Shown here one piece after another: positions 38,117-46,280 of a stretch of 54,049 nt of DNA (its first letter is position 1; each line of letters opens with the position of its first letter). The stretch is from Clostridiaceae bacterium (GTDB lineage: Bacteria; Bacillota; Clostridia; DSM-8532), in NCBI GenBank assembly GCA_012522505.1, contig JAAYKJ010000149.1, positions 1 to 54,049 on the forward strand, given 5' to 3'. The notes beneath the pieces were generated by a model that worked only from the letters and a program-made list of their open reading frames with translations, was not told the DNA's origin and made no database searches. The translations under genes were made by a program, and so were the position numbers.

Positions 38117-38207
38117 GCTTTTATAACAATGCAAACACGCTTTTTATTATAATGCAACCGCGCTTTTTATTATAATGCAAACACGCTTCTTATAACAATG
38201 CGAACAC
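38117..38207 (+). repeat. Four tandem 22-23 bp repeats
   Basis: Units start at 38117, 38139, 38162 and 38185. The consensus is close to GCTTTTTATTATAATGCAA followed by ACAC. There are no spacers, so this is not a CRISPR array. The remaining 37434-38346 gap holds no recognised gene. Confidence 0.75.
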
Positions 38208-38346
38208 GGCGGCTTTCTGCTCCATATGCCACAAGATGCTCCATGTATCTGGCGAACTGCTTTTTCTTACAACTATAGCTTGCTTACTCAGACCGAAATC
38301 AACACACTGGGTATTTCTTCTCACCAATCGCGCAGACATTTTGCAT

Positions 38347-39618
38347 TCATTCACTATTTACCGAAAAGTAGTTGTATTCGATACTTGCTTTTTCCTGAGC
38401 ATCAATTCTAACCCTATCCACTGTATCATAATTCTCCATCAGGATGGATAATGCATATGGGCAAAGTGCCTGCCTTTTTTCCATAGACTTAAGCACCTTT
38501 TTTACGTCATCTACGCTCATACTTTTCCTGTATGGTCGGTTTTCGGAAATTGCAGTAAAAACATCTGCAACAGCCATAATTCTGGATCCCAGAGAAAGGC
38601 ATTTACCATTCAAACGAAATGGGTACCCACTGCCATCCATCCTCTCGTGGTGAAAGGATGCCCATTCATTAATTGTTTCAAATTCTTTGACCGATTGCAG
38701 CAAACGGTAAGTATAGAATGTATGGCTTTTAATTTCATTCCTTTCGTTTGAATCCAGGCCCGATGGTTTCTCCAACAATTCGTTTCTAATCGCTAGTTTA
38801 CCCAGATCATGTAAATATCCGGCTATAAGCATCATTTTGCACTCGCTTTCAGAAAAACCAGCGAGCTCTGCAAGCTTTTCAGCAGTCTTGGCTACCCCTG
38901 CCGAATGATTTGCAGTGAATGGGCTTCGAAAATCGATAATCTTTGAAAAAAGCTGTGCCAGAAGGATAACTTCATCCCAATTCAGCTCCATCGTATCAAG
39001 CGTTGTAAGAACCGGTAATATACAATGCAAAGGCTTATAGACTAAATCAAGCCATATATATTCGTAATTACTCAGCGCTAAAAAGGCATCCACTAGATCG
39101 GGTGAAAAAACAGTGTTTACCCGGCTTTGAATTGAGTTTCTTATTTCATGAATCTGTCCAATAACTTCTCTTTGTGGATCAACCAAAACCGTAACACGAT
39201 CCGCAAGGTGCAAGATATGACTCATATGTGAAACCTGGTTTCCTCTGAAGTGCTGTCCTTCCCCGTTTTTCCAGGGTATATGATGGAACCGTATAATTTC
39301 GGCCACTTCTTGTAGCGGTGGAAACCCGTGCAACAGGCCTGCTCCCTTTTCAGCATGACTCTGTGCTGTCGGTGGTTCGTTATCGATCAATTCAATCCTA
39401 TCGTTGTAGGATAAGGCGCCGACATCATGCAAAAGACCAGCCAGCAACAGTTTCTTTTGCTCTTCCCTTGTCAGGTTCATCTGCCCTCCGATACGGTAAG
39501 CCAGATAGGCAACCTTTTGATGATGGGCCGTCAATCGTGGATTAACCAGATCCGCTGCATTTGCTAAGCAAAGTAAAAGCTCATGCATGTTTATTCTTTT
39601 GTAATCCATGCTGTCCAT
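38347..39618 (-). CDS. HD-GYP protein with two HD domains (putative c-di-GMP phosphodiesterase)
   Basis: This 423-residue protein has two metal-dependent HD domains and no receiver or sensor domain. The N-terminal HD (about 30-150) shows HHQKVAYLAYRIG and LLHDVGALS with His64-Asp65. The C-terminal domain (about 235-390) is HD-GYP with His238, YLHDLGK (His270-Asp271) and HHERMDGSGYP (323-333). HD-GYP proteins hydrolyse cyclic di-GMP, which often controls pili and biofilm in clostridia, but a link to the pilus-like operon is only suggestive. ATG 39618 follows GGGGATGAT. Confidence 0.85.
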   Translation of the reverse strand: MDSMDYKRINMHELLLCLANAADLVNPRLTAHHQKVAYLAYRIGGQMNLTREEQKKLLLAGLLHDVGALSYNDRIELIDNEPPTAQSHAEKGAGLLHGFPPLQEVAEIIRFHHIPWKNGEGQHFRGNQVSHMSHILHLADRVTVLVDPQREVIGQIHEIRNSIQSRVNTVFSPDLVDAFLALSNYEYIWLDLVYKPLHCILPVLTTLDTMELNWDEVILLAQLFSKIIDFRSPFTANHSAGVAKTAEKLAELAGFSESECKMMLIAGYLHDLGKLAIRNELLEKPSGLDSNERNEIKSHTFYTYRLLQSVKEFETINEWASFHHERMDGSGYPFRLNGKCLSLGSRIMAVADVFTAISENRPYRKSMSVDDVKKVLKSMEKRQALCPYALSILMENYDTVDRVRIDAQEKASIEYNYFSVNSE

Positions 39619-39847
39619 AAAAAATCATCCCCATGATGTAGTCTGTTGATGTGTACATATATACCCTAATAGATATGGTTTCAAAACCATAAATCAAATG
39701 CTCACTGTTTTATCGTGCGTGATGTACCAATACTGTCAAGGAGAGCTGCGAGCTGTGGCCATCATTTTCACCATGATATAGACAGCGATACAACCATCCA
39801 TTTATAACCATCCATTTATGTGGTAAGTGACTCCTTGGGAGGTTTCA

Positions 39848-40972
39848 TCATGACAGTTTACGGATATAGCATCTTCTTCTCCTGTGTTGGCGTTTGTCGA
39901 AAAAACGCCACATGGAATGTACCGCATGATTATCTTCCAACTGCGGTGAAGCGATGGCCTTCTTCACACCGTTTCTTAGTGCATTGTCCAGACAATACGT
40001 CAGCATTGCTGCTGGTAACCCGGTTTTTTTATATTCTGGCCTGACTGCTACCAAATATAAATCAAGAGTATCATTTTTTCGGATTGCTTTTAAAACATCG
40101 ATAAACCCGATGGGAAAAAGCCTTCCCCCATGTTTTTTAACCGCCTTTGACAATGAGGGCATATTAATACCAAAGCCTGCCAAACGCCCGCTTTCTTCGA
40201 TGATCAGAGCAATGTAATCAAGATGTACAAAAGATAAGTACTGTTCGATGTATGCGTCAATTTGTCTGTCAGTGAGTGGAACAACGCCATACAGGTTTTC
40301 ATAAGCAATATTGATAATTTCAAAGACCTCTTTGTAATAAGGTGCAATATCACTCTTCTTCTTAAGCTTAAAAATGGTCAACGCATTCTTCTCAAGGGAT
40401 CGCTGTGCTATCTTGTTCAGCCTATCCATCTGATCAAATTGTGGCAGATCCAGTTCAAATTCCAGCCAGTCAGTATCTTTTGCATATCCAAGTTCTTCAA
40501 GATGCTTCATATAGTAAGGGTGATGATAATTTGTGATAATGGTTCCCATCTCTTCAAAGCCTTCCACCAGAAGACCTTCCTTATCCAGATCACAAAACCC
40601 AAGTGGTCCGTGGACCGCCTCCATACCATTTTCTCTTGCCCATTCCTCAACAGCATTGAGCAAAGCTGCAGAGACTTCCATGTCGTCGATAAAATCTATC
40701 CATCCAAAGCGTGTATATTTGTTTCCCCACTTTTTTACATAGGCATGGTTTTGAATTCCCGCAATTCTCCCTGCCAGTTTTCCGTCCTTATAGCAAAGCC
40801 AATATTTTGCATCGCAGTACTCAAATGCCGGGTTTTTTATTTTGTCGAGTGTGTTGTATTCATCCATGATCAGCGGAGGTACCCAATAGGGATTATCCTT
40901 GTACAAGCAAAATGGGAAATAAATAAATTCTTTTAATTGCTTCCTTGTTTTTACTTCAATCATCTCTATCAT
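39848..40972 (-). CDS. GNAT-family acetyltransferase-like protein
   Basis: This 374-residue protein belongs to a long GNAT-related family seen in clostridia. Recognisable parts are PFCLYKDNPYWVPPL near the start, AVHGPLGFCDLDKEGLLVEGF in the middle, and an acetyl-CoA-type segment with LYLVAVRPEYKKTGLPAAML near the end. The start at ATG 40972 is seven bases after GGAGG; an upstream in-frame ATG at 41047 precedes that site. The substrate is unknown. The last residues (RQHRRRRCYIRKL) are strongly basic. Confidence 0.75.
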   Translation of the reverse strand: MIEMIEVKTRKQLKEFIYFPFCLYKDNPYWVPPLIMDEYNTLDKIKNPAFEYCDAKYWLCYKDGKLAGRIAGIQNHAYVKKWGNKYTRFGWIDFIDDMEVSAALLNAVEEWARENGMEAVHGPLGFCDLDKEGLLVEGFEEMGTIITNYHHPYYMKHLEELGYAKDTDWLEFELDLPQFDQMDRLNKIAQRSLEKNALTIFKLKKKSDIAPYYKEVFEIINIAYENLYGVVPLTDRQIDAYIEQYLSFVHLDYIALIIEESGRLAGFGINMPSLSKAVKKHGGRLFPIGFIDVLKAIRKNDTLDLYLVAVRPEYKKTGLPAAMLTYCLDNALRNGVKKAIASPQLEDNHAVHSMWRFFDKRQHRRRRCYIRKLS

Positions 40973-41087
40973 TCGTATCCCTCCACAATAAAGAAAAATA
41001 TCTACAGTATTTACAGAATGATGTGAATCAATTATATCACAATTCATATCTGGATACCAAAATATAAATCTTCTGATTCCAATTATT

Positions 41088-41260
41088 GGTTAAGCAGGTG
41101 CCTTGTTACAGGCACCTGCAATTAATTTGAATTTAGTATAAAGACAGCTAATTCCATAAACCTAGAGCTGATTCACTAAACTTAGATTTGAAACTTTATC
41201 GCGGAATTATTTTTGGTAGTTAAGCAGGCGCCTTGCTACAGGCACCTGCAAATGATTTGA
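41088..41260. repeat. Two copies of a 43-bp hairpin repeat
   Basis: Near-identical 43-base copies occur at 41088-41130 and 41218-41260. Each contains a ten-pair stem: 41094-41103 with 41110-41119, and 41224-41233 with 41240-41249 (one pair is G-U on the minus-strand RNA). They lie 3' of the Trp-rich protein gene and 5' of the acetyltransferase gene on the minus strand. They may act as tandem terminators without U-runs, or be a dispersed REP-like repeat. Confidence 0.75.
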
Positions 41261-41272
41261 TACCCAATCGGG

Positions 41273-43156
41273 CTAATCATTCTTTTTCATTTTTCCGTTA
41301 TTGAACCATCCGAATTTGTTACCATTGCCGTTTTTGTTGTTACCTTCACCATTCCAGTTATACCATTGATTCCAGTCGAAGCCTTCCCAGTTCCAGTTAT
41401 CTTTTCCCCAACCGTTTTCATCTTTGACTTTGCTCCAATCGAATTTATCCCAGTAATCTGACCATTTTTGCCAATCAAAGTTTTCCCAGGAATCTCCGTC
41501 GAATTCTCCCCAGTGGAAATCTCCATATGGGAAGTCCTTCCAGTAGCCTTCCCAATCATCCCAGCTGAATTCCTCCGAATAAGAATCTTTCCAGTTGAAG
41601 CCAGGCCAGTTTTTCCAGTCGAAATCTTTCCAGTCTTTCCAGTCATAATCTTTCCAATCGAAATCTTCCCAGTTAAAATCCTTCCAGTCGTAATCCTTCC
41701 AATCTTTCCAGTTATAATCCCAGCCGCAATTGAACCAACCCTTCACATTGTTAAACCATTTCGTCTTGTATTTGTTGTTTGTGAATGGTTTGAAAACATC
41801 CCAAAGTACCTTTAAGTCCTGATAATCCATATCATGCTTTTCATATTGCTCAAGGTCCTTATCAAACCCTTCATGTTCATATTTATTCACAATAACCTTG
41901 GCCAAATCCAGCAGATCGAAAACATTGACATATCCATCACCATTCAGATCGTATTTGGCATCGTTTGGTATCGGTGTAGGTGTAGGTGTTGGCTTTGCTG
42001 GGTCTTTTTTCAGGATGCTGAGGTTTATACCGGTTATTTTGTTATCGACTGGTTTTACCATGGTAGCTTTTTTCGAAGAAGTCACTGTTCCATCTTTACT
42101 ATAGAACCCTTCGGCTTGATAGCCAGTACTTTTTGAGACAGTATACGAGACCAAATAATCGGTACTAGTGACCGGAACAACCATGCTGTAGTCGACAGAA
42201 TTGGCGCCCTTTTTGATTTGTACGGTTTCCATGAAGCTGAAATCATCATTGATGGAGGACGAACTGCCCTTGTTCAAAGCCGTGATGCTCGCTTCAAGAC
42301 CAGCAGCGGGAGCTTTCTCTCCATCAGGTAAGAGCAGTTTTCCGGAAATTATGGCAAAGGGATTTGTGATAAGATTGATACCGGTAACAGTGTTGCTAAC
42401 ATCAATCATCGTAACCTTGCTTTCGGTTCTTGATGTACAGCTGGTATGATAATAACCTGTTTCCCTGTATACGTCATTTTGATATGCGTAATATACCATA
42501 TAACCTTTTCCGGATGAATTCTGCGGTACTAATAGTTGGTAGGAAACATCGTCTTTACCTTTCGGAATCGTAACATCCTTTGATATGATGATATCATCAT
42601 CCGCGGAGTTGTTGTTCGAACCTTTTTGAATTGCAGTAATGGTGAATTTCATATCCTTCGGCAAGGTTGTTTTATTATTTCCAAGGGTAAGCTTTCCGGA
42701 AATGCTTTTCCCGGCAAGGATTTCAATATCAATACCTTTAACATCGCCCTTATTTAGGTTGATTTTGGTACGTTCTTCCTTGATGGCTGTTGTTCTGTCT
42801 TTGCTATACCAGCCGAAAGGAGCATAATCATTTCCTACGGTATAGAATACGGTGTATGTTGCATTCTTATTATCACTCTTAGGGACCTTCACACTGAAGG
42901 TGTGCGAATTTTTTCCCTTTGGGATTGTGATTTCATGTTCAATTTCAACATCGTCTTTTTTGTTAGATGGTGTGAGGTTATCAGTGCCGATCAGCAGTTT
43001 AACCTTGACACCTCCGGATGGTGCTTTCTCGTTACCAGGCAGTGAAATCGTTCCGGTTACATTTGAATATTTGGTGTCAGCCACAGAGGTTGTAGGGAAT
43101 AACATGAGCAGTAGACAAAAGCTGACGAATAGGGATAAAACTTTTATTTTTTTCAT
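41273..43156 (-). CDS. Secreted repeat protein with dockerin-like module and Trp/Asp/Lys-rich tail
   Basis: This 627-residue protein has a signal peptide (about 1-27) and three related beta-rich repeats of about 115-130 residues (up to about 388), each ending in a TxGI-type motif. A Pro-Thr linker follows (390-398). A dockerin-like EF-hand segment (about 400-425, DLNGDGYVNVFDLLDLAKVI) comes next; the second calcium repeat is degenerate. The last 160 residues are a low-complexity tail with about 29 Trp, built from units such as DWKDYDWKDFNWEDF. ATG 43156 follows AGGAGGT; upstream ATG 43240 precedes it. A cellulosome, polysaccharide or surface-binding role is possible but not shown. I know no family for the tail. 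Confidence 0.8.
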   Translation of the reverse strand: MKKIKVLSLFVSFCLLLMLFPTTSVADTKYSNVTGTISLPGNEKAPSGGVKVKLLIGTDNLTPSNKKDDVEIEHEITIPKGKNSHTFSVKVPKSDNKNATYTVFYTVGNDYAPFGWYSKDRTTAIKEERTKINLNKGDVKGIDIEILAGKSISGKLTLGNNKTTLPKDMKFTITAIQKGSNNNSADDDIIISKDVTIPKGKDDVSYQLLVPQNSSGKGYMVYYAYQNDVYRETGYYHTSCTSRTESKVTMIDVSNTVTGINLITNPFAIISGKLLLPDGEKAPAAGLEASITALNKGSSSSINDDFSFMETVQIKKGANSVDYSMVVPVTSTDYLVSYTVSKSTGYQAEGFYSKDGTVTSSKKATMVKPVDNKITGINLSILKKDPAKPTPTPTPIPNDAKYDLNGDGYVNVFDLLDLAKVIVNKYEHEGFDKDLEQYEKHDMDYQDLKVLWDVFKPFTNNKYKTKWFNNVKGWFNCGWDYNWKDWKDYDWKDFNWEDFDWKDYDWKDWKDFDWKNWPGFNWKDSYSEEFSWDDWEGYWKDFPYGDFHWGEFDGDSWENFDWQKWSDYWDKFDWSKVKDENGWGKDNWNWEGFDWNQWYNWNGEGNNKNGNGNKFGWFNNGKMKKND

Positions 43157-43489
43157 AACTACCTCCTGAATTCCTTTCCTGCGAACAATTCGCAATTCAA
43201 AATAGAATTGTGTTTCGATATTTAGACGAGTATTTTCCATATTTGTTCCATATCACCCCTGTTTTTCGTTACCATGATAGGCTTTTTTAACATTGTCCTC
43301 GAGCAACAAAAAGGAGATGATCCTGGTAAACCATAGCAATCGCCTTACATTATTGATATGTTTTTTTCCATCAATTTATAGACTTTAGTAAAATCTGTTA
43401 CAGAGTTGATATAAACTTGCAATTGGATTGAAACATTGTAAATTGCGTCTGCCGCGAGAAGCTGGTAATATGACATCCATAACCAGATG

Positions 43490-43621
43490 GATTACGGTTG
43501 ATAAGAAGTCTATTAATATCCAATGATTACGTTTGACAAGAAGTCTAATATTATCCAGTGATTACGTTTGACAAGAAGTCTAATATTATCCAGTGATTAC
43601 GATTTATAAAAGTCTATTGTA
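43490..43621. repeat. 35-bp tandem repeats
   Basis: Three full units and a partial fourth start exactly 35 bases apart at 43490, 43525, 43560 and 43595. Units two and three are almost identical and contain GATTACGTTTGACAAGAAG. They lie upstream of the Trp-rich protein gene and downstream of the VWA operon. The rest of the 535-base gap 43157-43691 is AT-rich, with no gene and no clear promoter found. Confidence 0.85.
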
Positions 43622-43646
43622 AAAGCTTACTGGGGTATAATTACCA

Positions 43647-43674
43647 AAAAAGCGCCTCTTGCGAGGCGCTTTTT
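43647..43674 (-). terminator. Terminator of the pilus/VWA operon
   Basis: A perfect 12-bp stem, 43647-43658 with 43663-43674, has a four-base loop and T-runs on both strands. It follows the VWA gene stop by 18 bases on the minus strand and could work in both directions. Confidence 0.88.
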
Positions 43675-43691
43675 AAGTAGTCTAAGTAATA

Positions 43692-46256
43692 TTAGTTAAT
43701 ATCAATAGCGTGATATAGATCTTTGACATCCGTTTCTCCTGATGTCCCATCGGGTAGTTGGTATTCGATCTTTGCCTTGTAGGATTTGTATATGTTCAGC
43801 CCAACAACTTCGTCATTGACTATTGTGTATGGATTGCCATCTTCATCGACCAACTTGACTGTGGCACCTGCTGGTCTGCTGATGGATATCTTCACGATAG
43901 CCTCTTCTCCGATCCTTCTTGTTCCAAGAACATTGAAATCTACATCATCAGAAACTTCAAATAAGCCATCCTTAACAGTGAGATCCAATTCAGCAAAATA
44001 CCTTTCCATGTTATCATTATTGATGTCTTTGTAAGTTAATATGGAAGTATTCCCGCTACCAAGGATATAGTCACCAGCATTGCTGCCTTTCAGTTTAATG
44101 AAAAAGTCTTTCTGATTGTTGGAGACAAACCGCCCTGAATCAGCATCATATGTATAGCTAATGTCTCCAAGATTCCCAGTAACAGTTTGTCCATTTATGA
44201 CCAGCCCTCCGGAAGCTTCGACAGGAACCAGACCTTCTGGGAAGACCTCTGAAAATTGAACGTTTAAAACAGAGTAATCGCTTATCACAATTTGAGAAAT
44301 CTCCTGATAGATGGTGTTAAGCGCTTCGGCATTTTCTGCTTCCTTGTATTGAGCCCCTGCTTCTGAAGCTGCCTCCTCAAGTGCATTCACCCGTGTTGAA
44401 AAAGCGATGAAGTAATTATTGATATCTTTTGTATTCAGCAGCTTGTCAACAACCTCCAAGCAGTATTCCTTGGCCTTTATAGTATCCGTTTTTGTATGCG
44501 GTGCACTTTCGCTACCAAGATAATAATCTTCGATATTGTTTGCCTTCTTTGTATACTGGGTAGGCTCACCGTCTGTTAAAAGAACAATGAACTTCTCTGC
44601 TGTGCTGCTGCCATTTTCCAGAATGTAGTAAGCCATTCTCAACCCATCACCAATGTTTGTGCCCATAATTGTGGGTAGAGCTTGTACTTCAGTTTTAATT
44701 TGTTCCAAATTACTGGTTAACTCGCTGCGTATTACTGCAGAAGCACTGAAAGATACCAATGCAACCTTAACTCCAGTTTTTTCTTTTAAACCATCGATAA
44801 AACTCAAGGCTGCGGCCTTTGCAATCGTTTCTCTGGAATCTTCGTTCCACATTAAATTACTGTTTCCACTAAGCCCTTTTTGCATACTGGTTGAAGTATC
44901 GAAAACCAGCACAATCTCTTTATCCTGATTTGTACTTGCAATCTGCATGGATTCTGGTGTAATGTTATAGCTTACCGTTGCAACATCGTCCAATTCTATT
45001 TCATCTTTGTCAAGTTCTCTATACATGGTTATCGGAGCGTTGATTTGCTTGACGGTCACATTCACCTCGTCAAAATACAGCTGCTGAGTATTATTATCCA
45101 GATCCTTATAGGTCATCTTCGAGGTATTGCCAGCACCCAGCACATAATCACCGGCAACATTCCCCTCCAACCTGACAGAGAATTCAATGGGATTGGCTTC
45201 ATATAAACTCGTATCAGCGTTATAACGGTACTTAATGGACGGAAGATTTCCAGATACATTCTGTCCGTTAACGGTTAATCCTTCTGATGCAGAAAGAACA
45301 GACAGCCCTGTCGGGAAGCTTTCTTCAAAGGCAACGTTCTGAATGGTGAAATCATTGATTATCGAATCGGAAATTTCATTATAAACACCATTCAAAGCTT
45401 CTGCATCTAAAGCCTGTTTGTATGTACCCCCGGCCTTTTGAGCGATATTGCTAAGAATATTCTGATCCGATCCGGTTGTAAAAGCAATCATGTAGGATTG
45501 TATGTCACTGGTTTTAATAAGCTCTTCAGCAACCTTGTAGCAATACTCCTTGTCTTCAAATGTGGCAGAAGAACCTCCGCCTTTGTACCTGTATGGAATA
45601 CCCTCTTCCATCATATATGGGTATTCCCCTATCATGTTTCCTCTACGATCATAACTGGGGTCATTCTTGATGCTGTGGTATGTTGGCTGACAATCGGTTA
45701 ACAGAATGATGTATTGATCTGCGTTGCTGTTTGATTTAATCAGTTCATAATACGCCGTGCGAAGACCATCACCAATATTGGTGCCAGTATTGGCTGTTAT
45801 TTTGTTTACTGCAGTTTTTACCTTACCGAAATCTGTAGTAAGACGGCACTTTATACTGGCAAGATCATCGTATGTGATCAAGCCTGCCTTTACATTGTCT
45901 AAGGAATCCAGCTTATTAAGGAAATTTATAGCTGCCTGTTTGGCGACCGCCAGCCTTGTTTTTCCATTCAGATTAGTATTCATACTGCCAGAGGTATCGA
46001 TAATAAGATAGAATTCCTTCGGTGTAGAGACAGTTATTGGCCCGGATACAGATTGCGGTTGAATCTTGTAGTTTACCGAAAACTGCTGATTCATCTGCAG
46101 AATGGTGTCGGATGAACTTCTGGTTAGAGCCATGGGTGTGGAAACACTTTGCGCTGAAGCACTAATCATATCAGAAGCCATGAAGCATATTAAAAGTGTA
46201 AACATGCTGACAAAGGATAGCGCTTTTTTCACAGAGTCTTTCTTCATCAGATTCAT
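43692..46256 (-). CDS. Secreted protein with two von Willebrand factor A domains
   Basis: This 854-residue protein has a signal peptide (about 1-36) and two tandem, homologous halves (about 80-405 and 446-760). Each half begins with a VWA domain bearing a MIDAS motif, DTSGS at Asp87 and DTSTS at Asp453. A beta-rich region follows each, with the shared motif GDYVLGAGNTSKMTYKD or GDYILGSGNTSILTYKD. No sortase motif or membrane anchor is visible at the C terminus. VWA domains bind ligands through a metal ion and cap several pili. As the last gene of a pilus-like operon, it may be a tip or adhesive component. This is inference. Confidence 0.82.
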   Translation of the reverse strand: MNLMKKDSVKKALSFVSMFTLLICFMASDMISASAQSVSTPMALTRSSSDTILQMNQQFSVNYKIQPQSVSGPITVSTPKEFYLIIDTSGSMNTNLNGKTRLAVAKQAAINFLNKLDSLDNVKAGLITYDDLASIKCRLTTDFGKVKTAVNKITANTGTNIGDGLRTAYYELIKSNSNADQYIILLTDCQPTYHSIKNDPSYDRRGNMIGEYPYMMEEGIPYRYKGGGSSATFEDKEYCYKVAEELIKTSDIQSYMIAFTTGSDQNILSNIAQKAGGTYKQALDAEALNGVYNEISDSIINDFTIQNVAFEESFPTGLSVLSASEGLTVNGQNVSGNLPSIKYRYNADTSLYEANPIEFSVRLEGNVAGDYVLGAGNTSKMTYKDLDNNTQQLYFDEVNVTVKQINAPITMYRELDKDEIELDDVATVSYNITPESMQIASTNQDKEIVLVFDTSTSMQKGLSGNSNLMWNEDSRETIAKAAALSFIDGLKEKTGVKVALVSFSASAVIRSELTSNLEQIKTEVQALPTIMGTNIGDGLRMAYYILENGSSTAEKFIVLLTDGEPTQYTKKANNIEDYYLGSESAPHTKTDTIKAKEYCLEVVDKLLNTKDINNYFIAFSTRVNALEEAASEAGAQYKEAENAEALNTIYQEISQIVISDYSVLNVQFSEVFPEGLVPVEASGGLVINGQTVTGNLGDISYTYDADSGRFVSNNQKDFFIKLKGSNAGDYILGSGNTSILTYKDINNDNMERYFAELDLTVKDGLFEVSDDVDFNVLGTRRIGEEAIVKISISRPAGATVKLVDEDGNPYTIVNDEVVGLNIYKSYKAKIEYQLPDGTSGETDVKDLYHAIDIN

Positions 46257-46280
46257 TTTAATTCAACTCCCTTATAAATA

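Noticed and set aside
38117-38207. CRISPR array
   Set aside because: The units are contiguous with no spacers, and no cas genes are present.
36447-38346. Integrated phage or transposon carried by the tyrosine recombinase
   Set aside because: No other element genes, no convincing attachment-site pair and no tRNA flank were seen. An orphan Xer-like enzyme is equally likely.
38226-38451. Short plus-strand frames downstream of the tandem repeats
   Set aside because: They overlap the 3' end of the HD-GYP gene and have no ribosome site or recognisable product.
41468-41815. Plus-strand 115-codon frame opposite the Trp-rich tail
   Set aside because: It is the mirror of the repetitive minus-strand coding repeat, an Ile/Val/Pro-rich shadow without a ribosome site.
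43157-43440. Cyclic di-GMP riboswitch upstream of the Trp-rich protein gene
   Set aside because: I looked for the GEMM core on the minus strand and found only scattered resemblance, not the conserved internal loops.
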